From Craterostigma plantagineum (Eukaryota > Streptophyta > Magnoliopsida > Lamiales > Linderniaceae): a stretch of DNA of 64,000 nucleotides. Position numbers and translations under genes: made by a program. A model generated the notes under the pieces. The model made no database searches. It was not told the DNA's origin and saw only the letters and a program-made list of their open reading frames with translations. Location of the stretch: NCBI GenBank assembly GCA_027422505.1, contig JAPQWV010000362.1:124001-188000 (forward strand), in the 5' to 3' direction. This document shows positions 1 to 8,926 of this stretch, piece after piece (the stretch's first letter is position 1; every line of letters begins with the position of its first letter).

Positions 1-1585
1 CTTGAAATCTGTTCCCATGGTCCACATTATATGATTTGACCGAGTAACATTTGCCTGAGGAAGAAAACAACGAATGCAGATAATCATTTCAAATGGATCA
101 ACAAAGATTCGTGGAACTTCACTTCACCTGTGCAGTAGCAGCTTCCACGAAGCTCTCTACACGCTCTTGCACATTGTAGTCAAATAGATTGATGTCATCC
201 TTCAGCCAATAAAAGATAAAGTGATATCACGCCTTGCCATAGGGAAAATCATAATATGTATATATTTACCTGGATGATAGGAGAGTCATCATTGATTTCA
301 TAGTAAAAACCAGTAGGAGGTTCGTAATTGCCAGCATAAAAAGAACCAGCGAATATCTGTAATCACAATAGAAGATCTGAGATCTCAGCAATACTACCAT
401 AACACTTGGTCACATACATCACAGTTAAAATTCGCCTGAAAATATATATACACACATGTATATATAGTGTGTGAAGCAAAAATAAAGAAAATGCCAATCT
501 TGATATCATCAACCTGAGAGGCTGGGCCACGAGTTTTTGAACCCTGCCATATAACTTCGAGCTTCTTTTCATCTCTCCTTTTGGCTCTATCTTGGTAGTC
601 AATACGAGCAAAGTAGAGAGCATCAAATCCAACCTAAACAAAAAAAACACATACGATCAATACATCTATCTAGCACCAACTTGATATTACAAAATTGATG
701 ACAAAACGCTAATCAGAGATCACAATTGATGAGAAAATGCTAGAATACCTCGGCCCCTAAAAGGTAAGCCTGAACAGCAGAATGCCCGAAAGGGTCAATT
801 TGCCAACCTATTCTTGGAGTGACATTGAACTGAGCCTTAATATATCTATGCCCTAATGTTGTCTGATCGATCATGTCTATATAATGCGTTGCCGCCTCAT
901 CGTGCATACACATACCACCATTTCTGCAAATCAAGAAAAGCTGAAGGAGTAAATTCTTACAGAATCATAGATCAACCATTCACCATGCCATAACATAACT
1001 TTCAATTACTAACATCAGCTCGAGTCGACCCGTGTTAACTAACATCTTCACCGTGTTCTTCGTGGCTTCATTCTGGTTTCTCCACCAACGCTGGAAAAAC
1101 GCCTAATCGTGGATAGAATTAAAGAAATCAGTAAACATCTGACATGAAAAAAAAAAAAGGCAAAATAAAAAAAGGATCATCAATGGAACCCAACTTACCT
1201 GCTCCACATAGATAAACCTCCGATTTTTATCCGCCAGCAAAGCGGGTATCAACGAATCGAGCACATTCTGAACGCATGCTACCTAAGAAAAACAGAGCCA
1301 CGCGTCATTTTCCAAAAAAGGAACATATTACTTCAACACAAATTCTTTCAGAAAATGCATCTCAGTTCATCAAGAAACGGCACTAACTTGAATAGAATTA
1401 TTAGCCCCAACATAGTACTGATCGACAGTCTTCAGCCACCCAACATCGTCGTGCGTATGAGGTACCAAGTGCACATTAAGCTTTCCAGGAACAATACCAT
1501 GTGAGGTGTTATAAACGATATATCTACCGTCGGCCACCAATACACACAAGGTCAACGCCGCCGAGAAAATCAGTAGCCTCTCCAT
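1..1585 (-). CDS. GH38 alpha-mannosidase, N-terminal part (cut by left edge)
   Basis: A lysosomal/vacuolar-type alpha-mannosidase that trims alpha-linked mannose from N-glycans in the vacuole or apoplast. Starting at the ATG at 1585, a hydrophobic signal peptide ([20 protein letters not shown]) precedes the GH38 motif PHTHDDVGW with the zinc-binding His-x-Asp. Exon 1 is 1585-1388 and exon 2 is 1282-1199. Later exons encode [15 protein letters not shown], then [20 protein letters not shown] (about 930-750) with the catalytic aspartate region, then [18 protein letters not shown] (about 634-514). The leftmost bases read [17 protein letters not shown], typical of plant members. Only roughly the first third of the protein is present. 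An upstream in-frame ATG at 1675 would put extra residues before the signal peptide, so I prefer 1585. Confidence 0.93.
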
Positions 1586-2227
1586 TCGGCTCAGCTTTGC
1601 ACTGCTGCACTTCTCTTGGACTAGAAGACAGAGAAAAGGACAATATATATGAAGCCAACTGATATATAGGTACATGAAAAGATAAGAACTAGAATTTCTT
1701 AGCTAATAATTTGTCGGAGCAAATATACAAATCTTTATAAATTTATACTTATCAGTAAGTGCAGCGGATCGCGAATTTACACAATATACCCACGAACGTT
1801 TTAGTTACTTGTTTCCTACTGTGATTTTCGGAATATTTATATGATTGGAAATTGCTATTTTCATGTATGTACCATGATACATTGCGATGATTTCGTCAAT
1901 TATCAACAAAAAGAATATTCAGTTATACCATTACCAAATAGCCATGTTAAAAGTAAAACCACCATATTTGGGCCGTACTAGAGGTTAGGCCCACTACTAA
2001 AACAGCCCAAATTAAGCCCACGAATTCTAAATTACCGGCCCGCTGATAATGGTTGGAGGATTTAATTGGGTAAGCTTGGCTTGGCTGGCTTAGGAGGTAA
2101 TTTTAGAATTTTCTCTTCTTTTTTTCGATGTTATCCAAGCATAAACTAAAATAAAAAAATATATATTATATATGCATCGAGTCTGCATAAAATACGAATA
2201 TTAGTGATAATTACAAAAAAAGAGACC
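1586..2227. other. intergenic, AT-rich, with GGCCCA-type motifs
   Basis: No coding sequence is recognisable. Around 1970-2010 there are three TGGGCC/GGCCCA/AGCCCA motifs resembling site II elements, about 400 bp upstream of the mannosidase start. They may belong to its promoter. Confidence 0.4.
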
Positions 2228-2420
2228 TCACTCACCGGAGAGGCGCACTACAACGAGCGACAAATTATCTCGACTTCCTCCGTCGTAAGCGATTCGAGTG
2301 ATCATATCCGCCCGGATAAAGTCTGTTTGTTTTGGTTCGTAAGGCTTCATGACACTTACGCCATTTCCGTCGTGAACATTGCAGACGTCTTTCAAAGTCA
2401 AGTTTTCATATGCACGCGTC
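2228..2420 (-). pseudogene. PP2C C-terminal exon fragment
   Basis: A single exon-like stretch reads YENLTLKDVCNV and ends MITRIAYDGGSRDNLSLVVV followed by RLSG and a GTGAGT donor. The last part matches the end of PP2C phosphatase domains (the GS-x-DN-x-VVV strand), and the start resembles the F-E-K-L-T-x-Q-E-V-C region of the plant proteins that carry a PP2C domain followed by a kinase domain. No other PP2C exons are seen nearby, and the fragment lies downstream of kinase fragments on the same strand, the reverse of the order in the intact family. I read it as a relic of a neighbouring duplicate. Confidence 0.5.
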
Positions 2421-2440
2421 AATAATATATTATATATAAT

Positions 2441-3180
2441 CAGAGGCGGATCCAGGATTTCATCGGGGGCTATGTGATAATTATTCATCGAAAAAAATTA
2501 AATATAGAATATGTCAAATTCATCAGTACAAGGAGAATGACAATGTTTAAAACATTAGAATCAATTTCTACAGTTGAGCAAAACACTAGCAATAAGAGAA
2601 TTGTTCTTTGGTGGTAATTGCATTCTACGAGATCGCATCTTTTGAAATTCTTGCAAAATTGCTTCGTTTCAACTTTGAGAAACGTCTCTTTCCCTATATA
2701 ACAAATTAAGCAATCCGACAGAAGGTCGTCTCCCATGTTATTGCGCAAAATCTGTCTTGATATCTTCAACGCAGAGAAAAATGTTTCAACAGTTGACGTT
2801 GACAAGTAAAACCAATGGCAACTTAATAAATCGGTATACCAAAGGAAAAAGTTGACGTTATGTGTTCGTGTTTTTAAATTTTTAATCAATAATTTAGTGA
2901 TTATAATATATGGGCTCACTTGTTAAATTCTATATTTTATATGGCCCACGAGAGAAAAGTCCAATAGATAAATAAGGTGTAATTGTTTATTATAAAACGG
3001 GCACAAAGATTAAAAAGCCCAACAAAAATAAAATAATCAACATCACTTTAAAACCCTAATTCAACTTCTTCATCAAGAGGCAAAACTTGATTGGCGCACC
3101 TCTGTTGCAGGTATACAACAGCTCTTTTTTTTTTTTCCGGCGGCCGGGGGGTCGACCCCCCGAGCCCCTTCATACCACCT
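2441..3180 (-). mobile_element. degraded hAT-type element
   Basis: The left end (2441) begins CAGAGGCGGATCCAGG, and the right side contains a GC-rich stretch GGGGGGTCGACCCCCC with a CTCTG-like motif; both are typical of ends of plant hAT-related elements carrying ZMYM1/TTF-type transposases. Exact borders and a target duplication could not be defined. The interior holds a transposase C-terminal fragment. Confidence 0.45.
2560..2860 (-). pseudogene. hAT dimerisation domain fragment, frameshifted
   Basis: The minus strand reads STSTVETFFSALKISRQ, then LRNNMGDDLLSDCLICYIGK, then ETFLKVETKQFCKNF. This is the C-terminal hAT dimerisation region of TTF-type zinc-finger transposases (family pattern STASVERTFSAMK...LRN-MGD-x-DCLVCYIE). 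Just upstream, the expected L-P-L-V-L-P segment is present but in another frame (FIKLPLVLLV), so a frameshift separates them near 2800. The rest of the transposase is missing and this copy cannot encode an active enzyme. Confidence 0.8.
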
Positions 3181-3337
3181 CCCCAGTATAAGTAATACTT
3201 AAACGGCTTAATAGCAGGATGAGTGATGTCGTTTTCGCAGAAAATCAGTCGACTTCAACTGAAATAGATTGCACAGTTAGCTTCGACAAATACAACAGTA
3301 GATCGTATTAATTAAAACATGTCAATATATACCAGTT

Positions 3338-4782
3338 GATATATCAGTTTCCGCATGGCCTCGTGTCCCTTGTCAGAAGTCTTCAGCCATCTCAACCACC
3401 GGCTGGGGATGGGCATAGATACCTCGCCATTCTTATCGTCGTTGTATAACAGAGACTTGAGTGTGGAACCTTCATAGTAGCTTATAATATATATGTTGTG
3501 CGGCTGAATGTAGCATTCGGCAAATCCAGCATTATATTCTTGGCTCAGCTCTGACAGTTTACGATCAAAATATTATTCACGAATACCACTTCGATAGAAG
3601 TCGGTATGTCCTAAGACTTAAAATTGCAAATAATAGAATAAGAAAAATGCATATAATGTCCAAATTTCATACCCCGGTGGAAAAAGTATCAGATAACTAG
3701 GCTACACTAATAATGAAATTAAAGAGATACCAAGGAAATAAACATAAATCAATACCTTAATATTTTTCAGTACAAAAATAGTATTTTCGTCAAAAACTTG
3801 TTTAACGATCCATGTTTGGCCGAATAAGCCACCTCCAAGCGGACGTATATATGACGTACCTACAAACGATGTAATTTTATTTATATGATAATATATATCT
3901 TTTTTGCAAAAGACACACATATATATATGAATACGTAGCAAACACAAACACCTTAATCTGTACTAGCTAAGCTTACTTGGTAAGAGGCGAAGAGAACATA
4001 TTAGTCTTCGGACACTGATGTTGCAAACCTGTAAAGCAGGTCATCATTTGACCTGCAAAATAATTTAGAAAATAAAAAAAAAGAACCGAAGTCGTGCAGG
4101 TCAGTGTTATTCTACAATGGCGTTCCGATAAGCGTTTTGGAAATCTCCAGAGTAATACATATACAAACGACTCTAAAATGGCGTTCCGATAAATGATTTC
4201 AAAGTCGGTAAGTGACATCATTTGAAGTCTCAGCAGGTCAGTGTTATTCTACTACAAATCCTATAATGGGTTTTCGAAGTCGTGCATGCTTCAAATATTA
4301 AAAAAGAAAAGAAAAATAAATATTTCAAAAATCAGGTCGATGCAAAAAATACACCGAGATACTTATATATGTTGCTTGAGATATCCAGAAATTTCATCGA
4401 GGGTTTTGCAGCTCCTGGTTCCAGGTAAACCATCTCTTCAACGTCAGTGTTGGTTGTTATGAGCAACAGTATCTTTGTGAAGGTCATTGAGATGAGAAGG
4501 AAGACGATTATCCTCGCTATGATTATCATCTTTTTGAAGTCATGAAATGAAAAGTGTGATTTGCAGTGATATAGATAGAAAAGAGAGACACAGAGAGAGA
4601 CGACGGTAATAATCGTGATATGACAATGAGAGAGAGTGAGCTGAGTGGAGCAAGAGCGAGGAGAGCGATTGGATGTGGAAGACGACGAAGAAGAATCGAT
4701 AGTTGTAAGAAATGAAGAAGAGTCTGCAATGAGCACAACTGTCATGGAATGAACATAAACAAGATAAGTTTGAATCGCCACG
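3338..4782 (-). pseudogene. kinase-like gene, copy 1 (best preserved, with stop codon)
   Basis: Reading leftwards there is an N-terminal piece with a membrane segment (MIIIARIIVFLLISMTFTK, about 4530-4470) followed by KPSMKFLDISSN, then an exon at 3857-3756 with a glycine-rich loop and lysine strand (RPLGGGLFGQTWIV...NTIFVLKNIK), then TDFYRSGIRE, a TAA stop at 3573-3575, and YFDRKLSEL. After that come SQEYNAGFAECYIQPHNIYI and PIPSRWLRWLKTSDKGHEAM. The S-G-L-R-E-K-Y-F and W-x-W-L-K-T-T motifs are those of the kinase domain in plant PP2C-kinase proteins. The stop replaces the family lysine. The catalytic HRD and DFG parts are not found. Other short copies lie at 4750-5115 and 7130-8560. Confidence 0.6.
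4661..4733 (+). pseudogene. duplicated fragment of MHF1 exon 1
   Basis: These 73 bases align without gaps to 9882-9954 in exon 1 of the intact MHF1 gene. I count 57 matches in the first 66 positions. The fragment translates to RLDVEDDEEESIVVRNEEES against QLDVEDDEEEPIVVRSEEDS in MHF1. It has no following exons. It sits next to the N-terminal exon of the minus-strand kinase-like copy 1, just as MHF1 sits next to copy 4, so spacer and exon were duplicated together. Confidence 0.75.
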
Positions 4783-4980
4783 TAATGTGAAAATAAATCA
4801 ATACCTTAATATTTTGTTAGAACGAAAAAGTGTTTTCGTCGTAAAAATTGTTGAGCGATCCAGGATTGCCAAAAATCCATCCTCAAACGGTCGTACTATG
4901 GCATACCTACAACGATGTAGTTTTATGCATAAGATAATATATATACTCTTTTGCAAAAGGCATATAATTTCATACAATAG
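4750..4980 (-). pseudogene. kinase-like fragment, copy 2 (glycine-loop exon)
   Basis: This stretch repeats the intron-exon block seen at 7184-7400 and 3690-3900: the flank GATAAGTTTGAATCGCCAC, the splice region AATACCTTAATATT, then the glycine-loop exon (about 4806-4910). Read on the minus strand the exon begins IVRPFEDGF, then needs a frame change to recover the D-E-N-T segment. It cannot be part of an intact gene. Confidence 0.6.
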
Positions 4981-5115
4981 TAGACATGGTATAGATAACT
5001 AGGATACACTAATAATGAATTAACAAAGATACCATGAGAATTGAGAACGACCATAAACAAGATAAGTTTGAATCGCCACATAATAAGGTGAAAATAAATT
5101 AATACCTTAAATTAC
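4981..5115 (-). repeat. kinase-like fragment, copy 3 (intron and flank only)
   Basis: It contains GATAACTAGGATACACTAAT and GATAAGTTTGAATCGCCACA, then AATTAATACCTTAAATT, matching the flank of copies 1, 2 and 4, but diverges where the exon would begin. A third, shorter unit of the local duplication. Confidence 0.55.
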
Positions 5116-5571
5116 AAAGTACTAAGTCACAATTACATTGTTCTATCTTTTGCTCTATTTTCATGCAGTAACGTTTCGGGTTATCCATTGTGAGGATTTA
5201 ATAGAAAATTATTTTATTTCACAGATATCTAAATTTACGATTTAATGATGTGGACCTTTAGGAAATTAATTAAACAATATATATACATTCTCTAATACCA
5301 CTTGAAGTCACTTTGTTAAGTATTGTTATTCATCAAGTTAAATAATATGATTTTCACTAATTCAGGAAGATTATGTTCTTCTTCGACATCAATATAGATT
5401 CAGCAAGATTATATGCTTCTTCCACGTTAATTTTGTGGATGATTCTCTGCTTGCTTTACCTGTGCCAAATTCCCAACCTACTTAATATGAGCTTCAACAG
5501 GAATTGGATCTGTTGTATGCAACAATGGCGAAGCCGGTGAGACAATACTAACAGGAAGCACTATAGTATTC
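5116..5571. other. AT-rich spacer within the duplicated region
   Basis: No recognisable coding sequence. It includes two short similar segments about TTCTTC-rich stretches (near 5370 and 5425) and ends in the first copy of a 47-bp direct repeat. Confidence 0.3.
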
Positions 5572-5618
5572 TAGCATGAGCGTGAGTGAAAGAGAATGTG
5601 GCAGCGAGCGTCGACGGA
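5572..5618. repeat. direct repeat, left copy (partner at 7017-7063)
   Basis: The bases TAGCATGAGCGTGAGTGAAA and the following AGAATGTGGCAGCGAGCGTC reappear almost unchanged at 7017-7063. The two copies flank the block with the solo LTR and the foldback, so they probably mark a local duplication or the ends of an older insertion. Confidence 0.7.
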
Positions 5619-5646
5619 AGTTTTTGGGGAGGAGCCTCCAAGTAAG

Positions 5647-6113
5647 TGTAACATCCCGTCCCATACCGGGTGTCACTGTAGCATCCGTCCCTACCGGGAC
5701 CTGTGGGGTTGGGCCCACCACACTCCGACTGATAGTCTGGCCCCACTGTACCACCACTTAACCTTTCAGCGTGCTTCGTCCTCGCTCACACGCACCCTGG
5801 GCAAACTTCGCAGGGGGTCACCCATCCTAAGACTGCTTCAAGTCAAGCACGCTTAACTTCGAAGTTCTTTCGGATGGACTCCCGAAAAGGTAGGTCGACC
5901 TTGGTGATATGAGTAGTACTATCAATTCTTTTATACGATTCTTAGCCTGACACGCCCATACATTGTCAGTCTCAGGATCCCCTCTCATTCGGGTATCGGA
6001 TCGGTTCGTTCATGTACCCCTTCGCCTAGAAGCCTGCCAGGAGCCGCTCCTTGTCCGTGCATCTCTTTGGCACCGGCGATCACTCCCCGCCCTCGTCGGC
6101 CCTGGGCGTCACA
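5647..6113 (-). mobile_element. Cassandra-type solo LTR with 5S rRNA-like promoter
   Basis: A 467-bp unit begins TGTAACATCC and ends GGCGTCACA, and is flanked by the exact 5-bp duplication GTAAG (5642-5646 and 6114-6118). On the minus strand, 5885-5811 resembles plant 5S rRNA: GAACTTCGAAGTTAAGCGTG (A-box region), then AGTCTTAGGATGGGTGACCC (C-box region). Cassandra terminal-repeat retrotransposons in miniature carry a 5S promoter in their LTRs, and the minus strand gives a conventional TG...CA LTR. There is no primer binding site or second LTR after 6113, so this is a solo LTR left by recombination. It is long for Cassandra LTRs (usually about 250-350 bp). Confidence 0.82.
5811..5885 (-). promoter_or_regulatory. 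5S-like internal Pol III promoter within the LTR
   Basis: The minus strand preserves the A-box sequence AAGTTAAGCGTGCTTG and the C-box sequence TAGGATGGGTGACC, separated by about 19 bases as in 5S genes. The rest of the 5S sequence is diverged and the usual 5S start is absent, so it is not a functional 5S rRNA gene. It could still direct Pol III initiation. Confidence 0.7.
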
Positions 6114-6184
6114 GTAAGGGGGATAACAATGGGGATAACAATGGGTAGTTTAAAAGCCAAAGTCAAGAATAAGAATTTGGATAC

Positions 6185-6607
6185 CCAGCAAAGGAGGATT
6201 GCCCTGTTGGTTTTCGGGGTCGGGTCCGGGTCTACCTCGGGTCGGGTCTCGGGTCCAAACAGTAACTGGCTCGGGTCGGGTGTCGGTCCAAGGGTCCTGC
6301 ATCGGGTCGGGTCTCAGGTTCTAAGGTTCACGTCTATGGCTACATCCACGGCCTTGTCCTGGGCCACATCTTGCCTACGACGTCTATGGACTCTGAATAC
6401 TGGATCAAAATAAAGGTAGAGCATGAATGCTTTAGAAGTCGAAAAAATTTGAGAGAAAACAAGGGAAAAGTTGGTCGGGTCCGGGTCCAACCCTGTTTTT
6501 TGTGAGGTCGTAGACGTATTCGGGTCCATTGGGGTCGGGGATGTCAACTGGTCGGGTCTGGGTCGGGTCCTGCTGGACCTGAGACCCGACCCGATGCAGG
6601 ACCCTTG
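6185..6607. mobile_element. GGGTC-rich foldback element
   Basis: The stretch is full of GGGTC/GGGTCGGG units on the left half and the same on the right half. A perfect 30-bp inverted repeat lies at 6290-6319 and 6577-6606 (starts AAGGGTCCTGCATCGGG). The loop between is about 257 bp. No transposase is present. It resembles a non-autonomous foldback element, with class unassigned. Confidence 0.6.
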
Positions 6608-6719
6608 TTTTTTTAATCCTTCTGAATTATGTAGATCATACCTGCCCTAATTACATCCCTCAGCAGGAGACACCCTCAACGAAAGTACCCCCTCCACCCC
6701 CTTGCAGGCCTCCACCAAG

Positions 6720-6835
6720 CATCTCACAAATTTGTGAAGGATAGTATCACTAACAGAGGCTGGGAACATTTTGTCGAGCATCCATCACGTCCTTCATCTT
6801 GGGAATTAGTCCGTGAGTTCCCCTGAATCAAAATA
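6720..6835 (+). pseudogene. plant transposon-protein fragment
   Basis: The plus strand reads KFVKDSITNRGWEHFVEHPS then ELVREFP and a stop. The W-x-x-F ... V-R-E-F-Y pattern resembles the 'putative plant transposon protein' domain found in retrotransposon-derived proteins. Only about 32 residues remain. Confidence 0.4.
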
Positions 6836-7016
6836 AAGTTGGAAGGCTGGTGAGTTTTTCTACTATTATTTATAGGCTTTGGTATAAAATAATTACCCAC
6901 AAAAATTTAACAAAACCAAATTACAAAACTAGATAAACTGCACATGTTTAACAAAATTCCAAAAACTAATCTATAAGATCAACAAAAAGCCGACAATAAA
7001 ACATAAGAAGTATTCT

Positions 7017-7063
7017 AGCATAGGCGTGAGTGAAAGAGAATGTGGCGGCGAGCGTCGACGGAG
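7017..7063. repeat. direct repeat, right copy (partner at 5572-5618)
   Basis: Starts TAGCATAGGCGTGAGTGAAA and continues AGAATGTGGCGGCGAGCGTC. Differs from the left copy at only a few positions. Confidence 0.7.
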
Positions 7064-7541
7064 GAATAAAGAACAATCAACATGCAAGTTCTAAGTTTTC
7101 AGAGACAGATAATTCTCGAGAAGCGAAATTAACACAGGATAACTAGGATACACTAACAATGAATTAACACAGGTTCCATGTGAATGAACGTAAAAGAGAT
7201 AAGTTTGAATCGCCACATAATAAGGTGAAAATAAATCAATACCTTAATATTTTCTTAGAACAAACAAAGTGTTTTCGTCGAAAAACTGTTGAACGATCCA
7301 GGATTTCCCAAAAGCCACCCCCATGCGGTCGTATTTGGCATACATACAAAATATAGTTTTATGTATAAGATAATATATACCCTTTTACGAGAGACATATA
7401 TATCTTACAACATTATAGAAATGTAGGAGGTCTCTAAATGCGTCACATGTACTATAATTAACTATTTAATAAAATGAACAATAAAAATTAAAAGTTAACC
7501 ACCAAAGTTGAAGGAAACCACCACGTCAAACCCACTATGAA

Positions 7542-7543
<2 letters not shown>

Positions 7544-7586
<43 letters not shown>

Positions 7587-7589
7587 ATT
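7544..7589. repeat. (TA)n microsatellite
   Basis: About 46 bases of nearly pure alternating TA. Confidence 0.9.
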
Positions 7590-7654
7590 TGAAGTAAATA
7601 GTTTTGACTAATTTTTTTATAACATGTGCATTGTGCAGGACACAAGACTAGTAT

Positions 7655-8210
7655 GTATCACGGTTTTGAAGACCGGACCGGACCGGTCAAAAAATCCCGT
7701 CCGATCCCGGTCCGGTCTTTTTTATTTAAAAATAAATAAAAAATGGGTTTGAAATAAATAATATAAAATAGGAAAACCATAAATTAGTTTGATCTAGTGG
7801 TTAAGTTGTGGGTATTTTACTTAATGGGCTTGAGTTCGAATACACCAAACACTCTAATTTAAATATTTTATAATTAACTTATTAGCTCACTACTTTATTT
7901 TTATTCAAATTTGAACCCAACTCGTAGATTTAATACTTGACATACAATTAATTTATAGCAATCAACACAATTTACTCTTATGTATTTTTACCCCTTAATT
8001 TATACAATTATTGTTTGAAAAAAGTTCATAAAAATATGTATATTTTTTCCATATAATTTGATTGATTCATATATAAATATGTATTTATTATATTAAATAT
8101 ATCGGTTTACTCCGATTTGATTCTGGTTTTATATCGGTTAAATCACTAAACCTTAAACCACTAAAATTTTCGGTCCGGTTCGAAAACCCGGTTCAGAACC
8201 TTGGTATATA
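7655..8210. mobile_element. MITE-like element with tRNA-type A and B boxes
   Basis: The left end reads ACGGTTTTGAAGACCGGACC and the right end, reversed, reads AAGGTTCTGAACCGGGTTTT with GAACCGGACCG, giving imperfect inverted ends of about 30 bp. At 7788-7845 are TAGTGGTTAAG and GAGTTCGAATAC, which resemble tRNA A and B boxes. No coding capacity. It may be a MITE carrying a SINE-like core or a composite; no clear target duplication was found. Confidence 0.5.
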
Positions 8211-8583
8211 TATACACGTAGCAAAGGCGACACCATTTTTTGTGGTGGCTAAGTTTAGTTCGTAAGAGGTGATGAGAGGATAATATTCATTGAACACTGA
8301 TTTTGAAAATCTCCAGATCATATCATCAATTGACCTACACAATAATTGAAAAAAAAATATGCTAGTGTTTACCTTGCGAGAGATCCAGAAATATCGAAGA
8401 TGATTTTGCAGCTTTTATTGGTCCCAGGTAAACCTTCAAGTCAAAGTCAGTGTTAATTTTCGTTGTTAGAAGCAACAATATCTTCGTCGAGATCATTGAG
8501 ATGAAAAAAAAGGAGTATCATTGCCATGATTATCATCAGTTCTGAAATCAAAACTGTGTGATTTGCTTTTACAGCAAATAGTG

Positions 8584-8584
<1 letters not shown>

Positions 8585-8620
<36 letters not shown>

Positions 8621-8622
8621 TG
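8585..8622. repeat. (TA)n(GA)n microsatellite
   Basis: TA repeats followed directly by GA repeats, upstream of kinase-like copy 4 on its strand. Confidence 0.85.
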
Positions 8623-8926
8623 GTTGTAAGGCCATCTCCAAGTCTCCAACAGCAACCCTCAAACGCAAACGCACTTTGCAGTAAATGTTATGTTTTGCAG
8701 TAATAGATCTCCAACAGATAAAGCATTTACAAATGCAAAAGAATATTATTATAATATTCTCTTTCACACCAACTTTTATTACTTTTCAATACTAGTCAAA
8801 TATTTTTACAACTTTACAAATTATACTTTATTATTTATATTAATCTAGATATTCAATAGAACTACTATTTATACCAACAACGAACAAAATGTCTACCTCA
8901 CCCACGACAAATGCTAATATCTCTTA

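Larger units (their letters stand above)
7130..8560 (-). pseudogene. kinase-like gene, copy 4, interrupted by an insertion
   Basis: It has the same block order as copy 1: flank, glycine-loop exon (about 7345-7243, reading YDRMGVAFGKSWIVQQFFD then ENTLFVLRK), intron, a segment like the 4000-4060 region of copy 1 at about 8255-8345, an exon with KSCKIIFDISGSLA and a good GTAAAC donor, and the membrane exon with MIIMAMILLFF. The loop exon has one extra base before its donor and the membrane exon loses frame after FF. An A/B-box element (about 7655-8210) and a TA run sit in the intron. Its upstream neighbour is MHF1, head-to-head. Confidence 0.6.

Noticed and set aside
5116..5540. A missing exon set of the kinase-like gene between copies 3 and 4
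   Set aside because: I could not find a kinase motif (HRD, DFG, APE) on either strand in this stretch.
5811..5930. A genuine 5S rRNA gene
   Set aside because: The similarity covers only the middle and 3' promoter part, the usual 5S ends are absent, and the segment lies inside a TG...CA unit with a target duplication.
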